From NCBI RefSeq assembly GCF_008704855.1, contig NZ_CP023691.1:6138001-6202000 (forward strand): 64,000 nucleotides of DNA, given 5' to 3'. This document shows positions 33,821 to 44,630 of the stretch, piece after piece (position 1 is the first letter of the stretch; every line of letters begins with the position of its first letter). Made by a program: the position numbers and the translations under genes. The notes beneath the pieces are model-generated. The model had not been told where the DNA came from and made no database searches. It saw only the letters and a list, made by a program, of their open reading frames with translations. The DNA is from Streptomyces platensis. GTDB lineage: Bacteria; Actinomycetota; Actinomycetes; Streptomycetales; Streptomycetaceae.

Positions 33821-35413
33821 GTGAGCTCGAAACCTGTCGTACTGATCGCCGAAGAGCTGTCGCCCGCCACCGTCGACGCCCTCGGCCCGGACTTCGACAT
33901 CCGGCACTGCAACGGCGCGGACCGCGCCGAGCTGCTCCCCGCCATCGCCGACGTCGACGCCGTCCTCGTGCGCAGCGCGACGAAGATCGACGCCGAGGCC
34001 ATCGCCGCCGCCAAGAAGCTGCGGGTCGTCGCCCGCGCGGGCGTCGGTCTGGACAACGTCGATGTCTCCGCCGCCACCAAGGCCGGCGTGATGGTCGTCA
34101 ACGCCCCGACCTCCAACATCGTCACCGCCGCCGAGCTGGCCTGCGGTCTGCTGGTCGCCACGGCCCGCAACATCCCCCAGGCGAACACCGCCCTGAAGAA
34201 CGGCGAGTGGAAGCGCAGCAAGTACACCGGCGTCGAGCTCAGCGAGAAGACCCTCGGTGTGGTCGGCCTCGGCCGGATCGGCGTCCTGGTCGCCCAGCGG
34301 ATGTCGGCGTTCGGCATGAAGGTCGTCGCCTACGACCCCTACGTCCAGCCGGCCCGTGCCGCGCAGATGGGCGTCAAGCTGCTGACCCTGGACGAGCTGC
34401 TCCAGGTCTCGGACTTCATCACCGTGCACCTCCCCAAGACGCCGGAGACCGTGGGTCTCATCGGGGACGAGGCGCTGCACAAGGTCAAGCCGTCGGTCCG
34501 GATCGTCAATGCCGCGCGTGGCGGCATCGTCGACGAGGCGGCGCTGGCCACCGCGCTGAAGGAGGGCCGGGTGGCCGGCGCGGGCCTGGACGTCTACGCC
34601 GTCGAGCCCTGCACGGACTCCCCGCTCTTCGAGTTCGACCAGGTCGTCGCCACCCCGCACCTCGGTGCGTCGACGGGTGAGGCGCAGGAGAAGGCCGGTA
34701 TCGCGGTCGCCAGGTCGGTGCGGCTGGCGCTGGCCGGCGAGCTGGTGCCGGACGCGGTCAACGTCCAGGGCGGCGTGATCGCCGAGGACGTCAAGCCCGG
34801 GCTGCCGCTGGCCGAGCGCCTCGGCCGGATCTTCACCGCGCTGGCCGGCGAGGTCGCCATGCGCCTCGATGTCGAGGTGTACGGCGAGATCACCCAGCAT
34901 GACGTCAAGGTGCTCGAACTCTCCGCGCTCAAGGGCGTGTTCGAGGACGTCGTGGACGAGACGGTGTCCTACGTCAACGCCCCGCTGTTCGCACAGGAGC
35001 GCGGTGTGGAGGTGCGGCTGACGACCAGCAGCGAGTCGCCCGAGCACCGCAATGTGGTGACCGTGCGCGGCACCCTCGCGGGCGGCGACGAGGTGTCGAT
35101 CTCCGGCACGCTGGCCGGCCACAAGAACATCCAGAAGATCGTCGCGGTCGGTGAGCACTCCATCGACCTGTCGCTCGCCGATCACATGGCGTTCCTGCGC
35201 TACAGCGACCGCCCCGGTGTCGTCGGCACCGTCGGCCGGATCCTGGGCGAGGCGGGCATCAACATCGGCAATATGCAGGTCTCGCGGGCGGATGTCGGTG
35301 GTGAGGCGCTGGTCGCGCTGACCGTCGACGACACCATTCCGCCGAACGTGCTCAGCGAGATCGCCGACGAGATCGGCGCGACCTCGGTGCGCGCGGTGAA
35401 CCTCGGCGACTGA
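33821..35413 (+). CDS. serA: D-3-phosphoglycerate dehydrogenase (long form with ACT domain)
   Basis: A 530-residue NAD-dependent enzyme for the first step of serine synthesis. Seen: ARAGVGLDNVD, the Rossmann motif LGVVGLGRIGVLVAQR, NAARGGIVDEAAL (Arg), the Glu in DVYAVEP and ATPHLGAST (His). The C-terminal 200 residues form the allosteric substrate-binding domain and an ACT domain for serine feedback (FLRYSDRPGVVGTVGRILGEAGINIGNMQ), as in mycobacterial SerA. Start GTG 33821 gives SSKPVVLIAEELSPATVDAL. It is preceded by about 250 bases with a possible -10 (TACACT, 33696). Confidence 0.97.
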   Translation: MSSKPVVLIAEELSPATVDALGPDFDIRHCNGADRAELLPAIADVDAVLVRSATKIDAEAIAAAKKLRVVARAGVGLDNVDVSAATKAGVMVVNAPTSNIVTAAELACGLLVATARNIPQANTALKNGEWKRSKYTGVELSEKTLGVVGLGRIGVLVAQRMSAFGMKVVAYDPYVQPARAAQMGVKLLTLDELLQVSDFITVHLPKTPETVGLIGDEALHKVKPSVRIVNAARGGIVDEAALATALKEGRVAGAGLDVYAVEPCTDSPLFEFDQVVATPHLGASTGEAQEKAGIAVARSVRLALAGELVPDAVNVQGGVIAEDVKPGLPLAERLGRIFTALAGEVAMRLDVEVYGEITQHDVKVLELSALKGVFEDVVDETVSYVNAPLFAQERGVEVRLTTSSESPEHRNVVTVRGTLAGGDEVSISGTLAGHKNIQKIVAVGEHSIDLSLADHMAFLRYSDRPGVVGTVGRILGEAGINIGNMQVSRADVGGEALVALTVDDTIPPNVLSEIADEIGATSVRAVNLGD

Positions 35414-35433
35414 CCGCCAGGTCTTCGCAGGTC

Positions 35434-35475
35434 AACGGGCCCGGGCCCCGCTCTTCGCGGGGGCCGGGCCCGTTT
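35434..35475 (+). terminator. terminator of serA
   Basis: A near-perfect 18-bp stem (AACGGGCCCGGGCCCCGC with its complement) around a 5-base loop, ending in GTTT. Confidence 0.88.
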
Positions 35476-35713
35476 GCGTGCCCGCATCGTACGGGTGCCG
35501 GCGCGGTCCGCGAGCGGGCGTCCGGCGAGGTCGCATCCTTCCGGCATTCACCCGAATGGCGTATCCGGGGGTGGGTGCGCGGGGGCCGTCGGCGCCGTCG
35601 TGGGGCCGCCTCGGCCGTCGGGCGCCGGTCCGCCCGATTCGCAGCCGAGATGTTCGCGTCGCGCAATGGGAACTGCGCGTGCCCCCGCCGGTGCGTGCGG
35701 AAGGAGAGACGCC

Positions 35714-36361
35714 ATGAATGCACCCCTGGGTGATGCCCCGCAGAGTCTGACCGGGTTGCACGTGGTCGACGCGGACGGCGCGAAGGTGGGCAAGGTCCAG
35801 CAGGTCTACCGGGACGATGCCACCAACGAGCCGGAGTGGATCACGGTGCGGACCGGGCTGTTCGGCATGAAGGAGACCTTCATCCCGCTCGCCGGGGCCC
35901 GGCGGACCGGCGACGAACTGCATGTTCCGCACGCCAAGGAGACCATCAAGCACGCGCCGCGGATCGACGCCGACGGCCATCTCGACCCCTCCGAGGAGGC
36001 CGAGCTGTACCGCCATTACGGGATGGCCCGGCCGGGCACCCCCGATCCGGGCGATGCTGGTCCGGGCATCGGCGAGCCGGGTGGTCCCGCGGCGCGGACC
36101 GGTCCCCGGGCGGCGGGGGAGGCCGCACCTCCCACCGCCGTGCCCGGCGAGCGCGACCGGCTGGTCGGCGGGCCGATGGCGGGCGCCGGTGCCGGTACGC
36201 GGGCGGGCGAGACCGGCGACGCCGGGCGCGGCAAGGAGCGGGAGCAGCGGGAGATCGGCACCGAGGAGGGCGAGGGCGGCCGGTCCGACCTGCGCGGGCG
36301 GGAAGGGCGGCCGGGCGACGGTACGGGGGGTGGCCGCGAGGGGCCGGACCGGCCGCGGTGA
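35714..36361 (+). CDS. PRC-barrel domain protein with disordered tail
   Basis: A 215-residue protein. Residues 10-75 form a PRC barrel (GLHVVDADGAKVGKVQQVYRD, WITVRTGLFGMKETFIPL). A short YsnF-like helix follows (PSEEAELYRHYGM). The last 120 residues are Gly/Glu/Arg-rich and disordered. Such proteins are usually stress-linked or bind RNA or photosystem parts elsewhere; the role here is unknown. Start ATG 35714 has AAGGAGA 7 bases upstream. Confidence 0.85.
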   Translation: MNAPLGDAPQSLTGLHVVDADGAKVGKVQQVYRDDATNEPEWITVRTGLFGMKETFIPLAGARRTGDELHVPHAKETIKHAPRIDADGHLDPSEEAELYRHYGMARPGTPDPGDAGPGIGEPGGPAARTGPRAAGEAAPPTAVPGERDRLVGGPMAGAGAGTRAGETGDAGRGKEREQREIGTEEGEGGRSDLRGREGRPGDGTGGGREGPDRPR

Positions 36362-36382
36362 GGGAGCGCACCCCAGGGGGCC

Positions 36383-36437
36383 GTATACGTACGTTTAAAA
36401 CGGGTGTCTGGTACGAGCGTATGTGTGGCGATAGGCT
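36383..36437 (+). promoter_or_regulatory. promoter and palindromes before the TetR gene
   Basis: The -10 TAGGCT (36432-36437) ends 6 bases before ATG 36444. Upstream lie CGTATACGTACG (36383-36394, containing GTATAC and CGTACG palindromes) and TACG-AG-CGTA (36412-36421, in the -35 zone). The arrangement fits self-repression by the TetR protein. Confidence 0.4.
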
Positions 36438-36443
36438 GCCCCT

Positions 36444-37043
36444 ATGGGACACCGTGAAGATCTTCTGGAGGGCGCCAAGCGCTGTCTCCTGGAGAAGGGA
36501 TATGCGGGCACCACCGCCCGCGACATCGTGGCCGCGTCCGGCGCCAACCTCGCCTCCATCGGATACCACTACGGCTCCAAGGACGCCCTGATGCGCCAGG
36601 CGATCATCGCGTCCAGTGAGGAGTGGGGGACCGGGGTCGCCCAGGTGCCGGCCGGCGGCGAGGCGGTGCCGGCCGACGCCGAGCCGCTGGAGCGGTTCGC
36701 CGCGGTGTGGGACCTGTTCCTGCAACGGATCGCCACGGAGCGGGAGTTCATCGCCGCGCAGGTCGAGGTGCTGGGGCTGCTGCCGCGTGACGCGGCCCTG
36801 CGCGAGGCGATCGGTGAGGTGCTCCCGGAGGGCGGCGAGGGGCTCGTCGCGATCTTCGAAGGGGTGCCGGACACCGAGGTCGACGCGGAGGCCGCCCGCG
36901 TCGTCGGCCCCTTCTACCAGGCCCTGCTCACCGGCCTGATGGTCCAGTCGCTGCTCACGCCCGACCGGATGCCCACGGGCCGGGACCTGGCGGCCGCGCT
37001 GCGCCGGGTCACCGCGGGCGAGGTGCTGGGGAAGGCGGAGTGA
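36444..37043 (+). CDS. TetR-family transcriptional regulator
   Basis: A 199-residue repressor with an N-terminal helix-turn-helix (GAKRCLLEKGYAGTTARDIVAASGANLASIGYHYGSKDAL) and a helical ligand-binding domain. The ligand and targets are unknown. The next gene is an RDD membrane protein 230 bases away, a possible but weak target. The mRNA is probably leaderless. Confidence 0.92.
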   Translation: MGHREDLLEGAKRCLLEKGYAGTTARDIVAASGANLASIGYHYGSKDALMRQAIIASSEEWGTGVAQVPAGGEAVPADAEPLERFAAVWDLFLQRIATEREFIAAQVEVLGLLPRDAALREAIGEVLPEGGEGLVAIFEGVPDTEVDAEAARVVGPFYQALLTGLMVQSLLTPDRMPTGRDLAAALRRVTAGEVLGKAE

Positions 37044-37273
37044 CCGCCGCCCGGCGCCGTCCGGTGGAGATTTGCGGCGGCCTGTGCGGCGTGCTGTCCT
37101 GAAATGAAGAGGTTGCGCAGTCGACGCCTGCGGGCGTGGCGACAGGTTGAGCGGCCGTCAGGAAGAGGCCGGCCGTTCGTCCCGGCCGGTGCCCGTGGGG
37201 GCTGACGGGCGGATCCACCATGCACGGCACGCCAGTTCCTGCTCGCTGGATGCCGGTGACGAAGGACCTGCGC

Positions 37274-37924
37274 ATGACCGAAAATCCCCACGATGCGGCG
37301 GAGCCGAAAAGGGCGGAGCGGTCGAACAAGGCGGAGCGGTGGAAGAAGGCGGAGCAGCCGCCGCCCGGTCCGCGGCCCGCACCGCGCTGGGCACAACGGG
37401 GACCGGCTTCCGCACGTGCCTACGCCCCCGCCTCGGCGCCCACCGTGTGCCCGGTCTGCCGGGGCCCGGTGGAGGGTGAGCTCACCTGCCAGTTCTGCGG
37501 GCAGGTCATGGTGCTGCCGACCGGAATCCATCTGTCCACCGTGGGGCTCCGCCTCGGCGGCTTCCTGCTGGAGAACCTGCTGATGCTCTGCACGCTGTAC
37601 ATCGGCTGGCTCATCTGGGCCTTTCTCGTCTTCCCGCGGGGGCAGACCCCGGCCAAGCAATTGCTGCACATGCGGGTCATCTACATTCCGGAGGCCCGCG
37701 CGGCCCGCTGGTGGCGAATGTTCTTCCGTGAATTCATCGCCAAGGGGATCATCGGCCTGCTCGCCGCCGTCACCCTGCTGATCCCGTACTTCTGGCTGCT
37801 GTGGGACCGCAACCGGCAGGAGCTGTGGGACAAGATGGCCACCACGCTCGTCGTCACCGACCCCGCTGACCGGCTCCGCCCGTCCCCTCAGCCGCCCGCC
37901 GAGCTCCCCGGGGGATGGAGCTGA
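37274..37924 (+). CDS. RDD-family membrane protein with N-terminal zinc ribbon
   Basis: A 216-residue protein. A Lys/Glu-rich head (residues 1-30) precedes a zinc ribbon with two CxxC pairs (CPVC ... CQFCG, about 57-76). Then comes an RDD domain of two or three membrane helices (ENLLMLCTLYIGWLIWAFLVF and FIAKGIIGLLAAVTLLIPYFWLLWD), with GQTPAKQLLHMRVI between them and DKMATTLVV at the end. The function of the family is unclear, with transport or osmotic roles proposed. Start ATG 37274 has GAAGGA 7 bases upstream. Confidence 0.88.
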   Translation: MTENPHDAAEPKRAERSNKAERWKKAEQPPPGPRPAPRWAQRGPASARAYAPASAPTVCPVCRGPVEGELTCQFCGQVMVLPTGIHLSTVGLRLGGFLLENLLMLCTLYIGWLIWAFLVFPRGQTPAKQLLHMRVIYIPEARAARWWRMFFREFIAKGIIGLLAAVTLLIPYFWLLWDRNRQELWDKMATTLVVTDPADRLRPSPQPPAELPGGWS

Positions 37925-37946
37925 CGATCCCGGCCCGGCGCGCCCT

Positions 37947-39296
37947 TCACAGTCGCGCCGCCTTGAGCGCCATGTGCAGCAGCAGCCGGTGCTCGCCGTC
38001 GTCCAGATCGAGGCCGGTCAGCTTCTCCACCCGGCCCAGGCGGTAGTAGAGCGTCTGCCGGTGGATACCCAGGGCCTGGGCGGTGCGGCTCGCCTGGCCG
38101 GCGCAGTCGAGGAACACCTCGGCGGTGCGCGCGAGTTCGGCGTGCGCGGGGGCGAGCAGCGGGCCGATGGCCGGGTCGGGCGCGGTGGCCGGCAGGGCGG
38201 TCAGCATGCGGTACGGGCCGATGGCGTCCCACTGGGTGATCGGGCCCAGCCGGGGCTCGGCGTGCGCCGCGCGGGCCGCGTCCAGCGCTTCCCGCCAGGT
38301 GGCCGGAAGGTCGGTCAACTCCCGTGTACCGGCACCGATTCCGGCGGCGCCCGGCCGGGGCGGCGCGGGGTGCCCGGAGCTGCCGCGTGGCGCCTTCCCC
38401 TCGGCCGGTGCGGCGCCCGCCCGGGGGGAGCGCAGCAGATGCTCGGCCACCGTATGGGCCGGGCCGGGCGCCCCGGACGCACGCAGCCGTACGAGAGCGG
38501 CCAGGGCGGGCACCGGCGCCGCGGGCTGCGGCCGGGCGGCGGACCCGGTGCGTCCGCCGCGACCCGCGCCCGCGGCGGGCTCCGCCTCGTCCGCCCCCAC
38601 GGCCGGGCCGTCCGCCGGGCCGCCGCCCGCCGGCAGCGCACAGGCCGCGAGCAGACCCGGCAGGCTCGGCAGCGGCGCCGCGCCGGTGTCCGAGGTGTCC
38701 CAGGGCAGCACCGCGACCAGGGTGAGCGGGGCGCCCGGGGTGAAGCGCAGGCTGTCCCGCAGCGCATCGCGCAGCGCGGCCGCCGCGGCCGGCTGCCCGT
38801 CGGGCGCCGCGAGCAGCAACTCCCGCAGCAGATCGCCGAGTTCGGCCCCGGCGCGGGCCTCGTCGGCCAGCAGTGCGCCGATCCGGGCGGCGGTCTCCAT
38901 GGCCTGCGCGATCCGCGGGTCGGGCGGTGCGCCCCGGGTGCCCAGTTCAAGATCGGTCAGATGGCCGTCGTCCAGCAGCCAGACGTAGCCGTGCACGATG
39001 CCCCGGTGGCGTACGGGCAGACAGATACGGCCCCGGAAGACCCCCGCGGCCGGGTCCGGCGGGATGCGCAGCGCGGTCTTGGCGCGGGCGATCCCGAACG
39101 CCTCGAACCAGGCCCGGACCGCCGCAGAGGAGCGGCGCTGAAGGATCGAGCGGGTACGGACCGGGTCCATCACCTCGTCGTCGTCGCCCTCGTGCGCGCC
39201 GAACGCAATCAGTCCGAAATCCCGGTCCTCCAGCGTCGCCGGTGCGCCGAGCGCCGCCGAGATCTCGTCCACGAGCTGCTGGTAGTCGCCCCGCAT
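37947..39296 (-). CDS. PucR-family transcriptional activator, probable regulator of proline catabolism
   Basis: A 449-residue regulator with a GAF-like N-terminal part, a GGDEF-like middle, and a C-terminal PucR helix-turn-helix (ASRTAQALGIHRQTLYYRLGRVEKLTGL). An Ala/Pro/Gly-rich linker of about 100 residues in the middle is unusual. It is divergent from proline dehydrogenase and P5C dehydrogenase, an arrangement conserved in Streptomyces, so it probably activates them. Start ATG 39296. Confidence 0.9.
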   Translation of the reverse strand: MRGDYQQLVDEISAALGAPATLEDRDFGLIAFGAHEGDDDEVMDPVRTRSILQRRSSAAVRAWFEAFGIARAKTALRIPPDPAAGVFRGRICLPVRHRGIVHGYVWLLDDGHLTDLELGTRGAPPDPRIAQAMETAARIGALLADEARAGAELGDLLRELLLAAPDGQPAAAAALRDALRDSLRFTPGAPLTLVAVLPWDTSDTGAAPLPSLPGLLAACALPAGGGPADGPAVGADEAEPAAGAGRGGRTGSAARPQPAAPVPALAALVRLRASGAPGPAHTVAEHLLRSPRAGAAPAEGKAPRGSSGHPAPPRPGAAGIGAGTRELTDLPATWREALDAARAAHAEPRLGPITQWDAIGPYRMLTALPATAPDPAIGPLLAPAHAELARTAEVFLDCAGQASRTAQALGIHRQTLYYRLGRVEKLTGLDLDDGEHRLLLHMALKAARL

Positions 39297-39418
39297 CGGC
39301 CGCCCGGCTCCTCTCCTGTCGTCTCACCACCGGCACCACCGGTGACTGGGACACCTCTCACACCACGGTCACCACTGGCACGGTCACCTCACCCTTATTC
39401 TCATACATCTGTCTGAGA

Positions 39419-39457
39419 TCCCGGCCACGAAGGCGTGACAGCTGTCGATGGCCGGGA
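39419..39457. promoter_or_regulatory. inverted repeats between pucR-type gene and proline dehydrogenase
   Basis: TCCCGGCCA (39419-39427) and TGGCCGGGA (39449-39457) are perfect 9-base arms. Inside them lies GACAGCTGTC (39437-39446), a perfect 10-base palindrome. These are candidate sites for the PucR-type regulator. Confidence 0.5.
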
Positions 39458-39557
39458 AGTGGCGCGATCCTTAAGTTTCAGGTGGCTCAATATTGCCGAC
39501 GCGTTCGCCCGCCCGGTGTCCGCCCGGTACTTGTCACCCTGAATCCTGGAGGTGCCC

Positions 39558-40484
39558 ATGCTGGGTCCCGTGCTTCTGGCCGCAGCGCGCAGTGACAGCA
39601 TCCGCCGGATCGTGGCGGCCGCTCCGGTCACCCGGCCCGTGGTGGAGCGTTTCGTCGCCGGCGAGCGCCTGACCGAGTCCATGGCGGCCGTGCGGACCCT
39701 GGCCGCGCGAGGCCTGGAGGTCACCCTCGACCACCTGGGCGAGGACATCACCGACCCGGCCGAGGCGCTGCGCAATCGCGACGCCTACCTTCAGCTGGCC
39801 GCGGCCCTCAAGGAGCACGGGCTCGGCGTCAAGGCCGAGATGTCGGTCAAGCTGTCCGCTTTCGGGCAGGCGCTGGCCGGCGGCCACGAGCTGGCGCTGA
39901 AGAACGTCACCCCGGTGGTCGAGGCCGCTGCCGAGGCCGGGACGACCGTGACCCTCGACATGGAGGACCACACCACGGTCGACTCCACCCTCGCGATCCT
40001 CGCCGACCTGCGGGAGCGTTTTCCCCAGACGGGCGCGGTGCTCCAGTCCTACCTCTTCCGTACGGAGGACGACTGCCACGCGCTCGCCGGGGAAGGCTCC
40101 CGGGTGCGGCTGGTCAAGGGTGCGTACAAGGAGCCCGCGACCGTCGCCTTCCAGGACAAGCGGGAGGTCGACAAGGCCTATGTGCGGTGCCTGAAGATCC
40201 TGATGGCGGGGGAGGGCTACCCCATGATCGGGTCGCACGACCCGCGGATGGTGGCCATCGCCCAGGAGCTGGCCCACCGCAACGGCCGTAAGCCGGCCGA
40301 CTACGAATTCCAGATGCTGTACGGCATCCGCGAGGCCGAGCAGCAGCGGCTGGTCGCCGAAGGACACCGTATGCGGGTGTACATCCCCTATGGCACCGAC
40401 TGGTACGGCTACTTCATGCGCCGGCTGGCCGAGCGCCCCGCGAACCTCGGGTTCTTCCTGAGGTCGCTCGCCACCCGCGGCTGA
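39558..40484 (+). CDS. proline dehydrogenase (FAD-dependent)
   Basis: A 308-residue monofunctional enzyme oxidising L-proline to pyrroline-5-carboxylate and passing electrons to the respiratory chain. The barrel motifs are present: LAARGLEVTLDHLGED, VKLSAFGQAL, TLDMEDHTTVDSTL, RLVKGAYKEP, SHDPRMV and the C-terminal substrate helix RVYIPYGTDWYGYFMRRLAERPAN. ATG 39558 has GGAGG 5 bases upstream; GTG 39552 is in frame but lies inside that site. It is followed by pruA. Confidence 0.96.
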   Translation: MLGPVLLAAARSDSIRRIVAAAPVTRPVVERFVAGERLTESMAAVRTLAARGLEVTLDHLGEDITDPAEALRNRDAYLQLAAALKEHGLGVKAEMSVKLSAFGQALAGGHELALKNVTPVVEAAAEAGTTVTLDMEDHTTVDSTLAILADLRERFPQTGAVLQSYLFRTEDDCHALAGEGSRVRLVKGAYKEPATVAFQDKREVDKAYVRCLKILMAGEGYPMIGSHDPRMVAIAQELAHRNGRKPADYEFQMLYGIREAEQQRLVAEGHRMRVYIPYGTDWYGYFMRRLAERPANLGFFLRSLATRG

Positions 40485-40680
40485 CGCCCACGGCAGGCGG
40501 CGGCCCACGGCCGCCGGCGACCCGCGGCTGACCGGCCCGCGAAAGGCCGGTACGGGTGGATGCTGGAAGCCGGGGGATGTTCCCGGACGGCGCCGCCCGC
40601 AGCCGCCCACCCGAAGCGGCCGCGGCCGCACCACCGACGTACGAAAACCGACGAGCGAAATCGAAGGAGACACGGCCGCT

Positions 40681-42312
<1,632 letters not shown>

Positions 42313-42690
42313 CGCCCGCGTGCACCATGACGGCCCGGCTCCCCTCTCCCCGGGGGAGCCGGGCCGTCGGCGTGCTCCGCGGTTTTTCGCAGCGGTCCGT
42401 GAGGGCTTCGCCGAACGCCCCCGACCTGCACATATCCGGGGAGCACTCGTTCGAGCGCACGCTCGCCGTCTCAGATAGTAGGAAGCCCAAGTAATTGTGC
42501 AGACATCACGGCCGAGCTGTCCTAGCGTTGTAGGAAGCCGAACGTAACGCTCCATCGAGCGCGTGCGGATGCGGCCCGGTGCGTGAGCGCAGGTGATCCC
42601 TGTGAGTGCCGTGGCCCCCGCCCCTTCCGGCCGCATCTGGATCGACGCATCCCATTTGTTCTCGGGGCTTTGGCATTGGAGACGTGAATC
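42313..42690. other. 378-base region between pruA and a small gene
   Basis: It holds the pruA terminator, then two copies of GTAGGAAGCC (42478-42487 and 42530-42539), 52 bases apart, that is five helical turns. GAGCG-CA-CGCTC lies at about 42452-42463, and a -10-like TAGCGT at 42523-42528. The pattern suggests a regulated promoter for the small gene at 42691. Confidence 0.5.
42330..42367 (+). terminator. terminator of the proline catabolic operon
   Basis: A perfect 15-bp stem, ACGGCCCGGCTCCCC with GGGGAGCCGGGCCGT, with an 8-base loop. Confidence 0.88.
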
Positions 42691-42822
42691 ATGGCCGAGA
42701 CTGCCGTCCGCAGGACCCGTCACTCCGTCCGTACGACCAACGAAGCCGACCGCCGGAACGCGGCCGCCGCCCTCCAGCGCGCCCTCGACCGCCGGGACAA
42801 CGGCGGCTCGACCGGGCACTGA
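42691..42822 (+). CDS. 43-residue basic protein
   Basis: An ATG frame of 43 codons encoding a highly charged, likely helical peptide (starts MAETAVRRTRHSVRTT, ends DNGGSTGH). GGAGACG lies upstream at 42679-42685. Third positions are almost all G or C and a long regulated-looking leader precedes it, so it looks like a real small gene. I believe near-identical short proteins occur in other Streptomyces at this place, but cannot check. Function unknown. Confidence 0.6.
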   Translation: MAETAVRRTRHSVRTTNEADRRNAAAALQRALDRRDNGGSTGH

Positions 42823-42943
42823 CATGCTGCGCGTACGAAGCGGGGCCGTCCTGCCGAGGCAGGCGTCGATGCCCTGCCGCTGCTGCTGGCGGATCCGGCT
42901 GTCCGTGGCCCGGTGGCTGTTTCTGTCCTGAGCTGTCCTGAGT

Positions 42944-42979
42944 GCGCGGGGCACCCGGCTCGTGCCGGGTGCCCCGCGC
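42944..42979. terminator. bidirectional terminator
   Basis: A perfect 16-bp stem (GCGCGGGGCACCCGGC and its complement) with loop TCGT, between the small gene and the convergent phosphatase gene. Confidence 0.88.
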
Positions 42980-42992
42980 GCCGGAGCCTGCC

Positions 42993-44591
42993 TCAGTGTG
43001 AGCGGGCCACCTCGAAGTGGTCGATGCGCTCGCCGGACTCGGCGAGGGCGGTGACCTTCATCCGGGGGTGGCTGCCCGGGGTGACCTCGACGGCGATGAA
43101 GGAGTAGCCGGTGTAGCGGACCCGGGACCACTCGACGGTTTCCTTGGTCTTCTGCCGGCCCTTGGACCAGTGGTAGGTGTCCACGTGGTCGAGGTCCTTG
43201 ACGTGCCCCTCGTAGCTGTCCGGCACCGGGAAGTCGTAGAGGGCCCGGCCGGCGCCGCCCGCGGTGACGTACACGATGCCCTCGCGGGTGGTGTCCACGC
43301 TCGCGCCGATCGGCATCTTCTTGGCGACCCGCCCGCTCTTGAGGGCGTCGGTCCGCTCGTAGACGTGGTTGTGGCCGTTGACGACCAGGTCCACCTGGTG
43401 CTTCTCGAACAGCGGCAGCCAGGCGTCGCGCACCGCGCCGTCGGAGGCGTGCGAGTTGGTGGTCGAGAAGGCGCAGTGGTGGAAGAAGACCACGATGAAG
43501 TCGATGCCGTCCGCGGCGCGCAGCTCGGCCAGCCGGCGGTCCAGCCAGCGGGTCTGCCGGCCGTCGGTGTAGCCCTGGTTGGCGGGGATCTCGTAGGAGA
43601 TGTCGTTGGCGTCCAGGGCGACGACGGCGGTGTTGCCGTAGGTGAACGAGTAGACGCCGGGGGCGTTCTCGGCGTCCGGGCCGTTGCCGGGCAGCGACCA
43701 GCGGGCGTTCTGGCCGCCGTAGCCGTTGGGGGAGTACCAGGCCTCCATGTCGTGGTTGCCGGTGGTCACCATCCACGGCACGGACTTGGCCACCGACTCG
43801 GTCTGCGCGAGGAACTGGTCCCAGACCCGGGCGTCGTAGGCGTCGTGCTCGGAGCCGTCGCCGTCGGTGTCCGCGTAGCAGATGTCGCCCGCGTGCAGGT
43901 GGAAGGACGGGTTCTGACCCAGGATCAACTGGTCGTTGGCGAGGGCGTGGTAGCTCACGCCCTGGTCGCCGAAGGCGGTGAAGACGAACGCCTCGGGACG
44001 GGCCGGTGCGGTACGGAAGGTGCCGACGGTGGAGAAGTGGCGCGGGTCGGCCGGGTCGAAGCCCTCGTGGCCGACGCCGTAGTAGTACGTGGTGCCCGGG
44101 CGCAGCCCGTCCAGCGCGGCGTGCAGGTAGTACTGCTGCACGGCCGGCAGCTTCGCGGACAGCGACGGGGTGTGCAGCGGCCGGACCTCGGCCTCGATCT
44201 TGCGCCCCAGGTCCCACGGCTTCAGACCCACCCGCAGATACGGCCGCTTGACCGCGAGCGGCACCTGCCAGCTCACCCGCATCTGGTGCCTGGGGTCGGC
44301 GCCGAAGGCCAGATGGCGGCCGAACGGGGCCACCAGCGAACCGTCCACGGCGGCCGTCGCGGGCGAGGACAGCAGGGTGGGCGAGACGCCCTGGGCCGAA
44401 CCGGCCAGCAGCCCGGAGCCCGCGACCACTCCCGCGGTGGCGGCCGAGGTGCGCAGCAGACCTCTGCGGCTCAGCTTGGTACGGAGGTAGTCATGCTGCT
44501 CCGGCATGCTCATCCGGGCCGCCAGCTGCTCCGGGATGCCGACGCGCGGGGTGTGCGAGGGCCGGGCGGCCCCCCGGGAATTTCCAGTCAT
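42993..44591 (-). CDS. Tat-exported purple acid phosphatase-like metallophosphoesterase
   Basis: A 532-residue secreted phosphatase. The Tat motif SRRGLLRTSAATAGVV is at about residues 42-57. An Ig/fibronectin-like purple acid phosphatase N-domain (about 90-190) precedes the dimetal catalytic domain: GDQGVSY, GDICYAD, TTGNHD, FFHHCAF and VVNGHNHVYERT supply the metal ligands, including the tyrosine in GDICYAD. It probably scavenges phosphate from outside esters. ATG 44591 lies 6 bases after a GAAATT -10 and has no ribosome site, so a leaderless mRNA is likely; ATG 44513 is an internal option. Confidence 0.92.
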   Translation of the reverse strand: MTGNSRGAARPSHTPRVGIPEQLAARMSMPEQHDYLRTKLSRRGLLRTSAATAGVVAGSGLLAGSAQGVSPTLLSSPATAAVDGSLVAPFGRHLAFGADPRHQMRVSWQVPLAVKRPYLRVGLKPWDLGRKIEAEVRPLHTPSLSAKLPAVQQYYLHAALDGLRPGTTYYYGVGHEGFDPADPRHFSTVGTFRTAPARPEAFVFTAFGDQGVSYHALANDQLILGQNPSFHLHAGDICYADTDGDGSEHDAYDARVWDQFLAQTESVAKSVPWMVTTGNHDMEAWYSPNGYGGQNARWSLPGNGPDAENAPGVYSFTYGNTAVVALDANDISYEIPANQGYTDGRQTRWLDRRLAELRAADGIDFIVVFFHHCAFSTTNSHASDGAVRDAWLPLFEKHQVDLVVNGHNHVYERTDALKSGRVAKKMPIGASVDTTREGIVYVTAGGAGRALYDFPVPDSYEGHVKDLDHVDTYHWSKGRQKTKETVEWSRVRYTGYSFIAVEVTPGSHPRMKVTALAESGERIDHFEVARSH

Positions 44592-44630
44592 GCCCCGAAT
44601 TTCCCAGCGCGACCCGACCGTTGTGGGGAC

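Noticed and set aside
35478..35713. Small plus-strand frames between the serA terminator and the PRC-barrel gene
   Set aside because: Biased Arg/Pro/Gly composition, no ribosome site, and overlapping frames in both directions.
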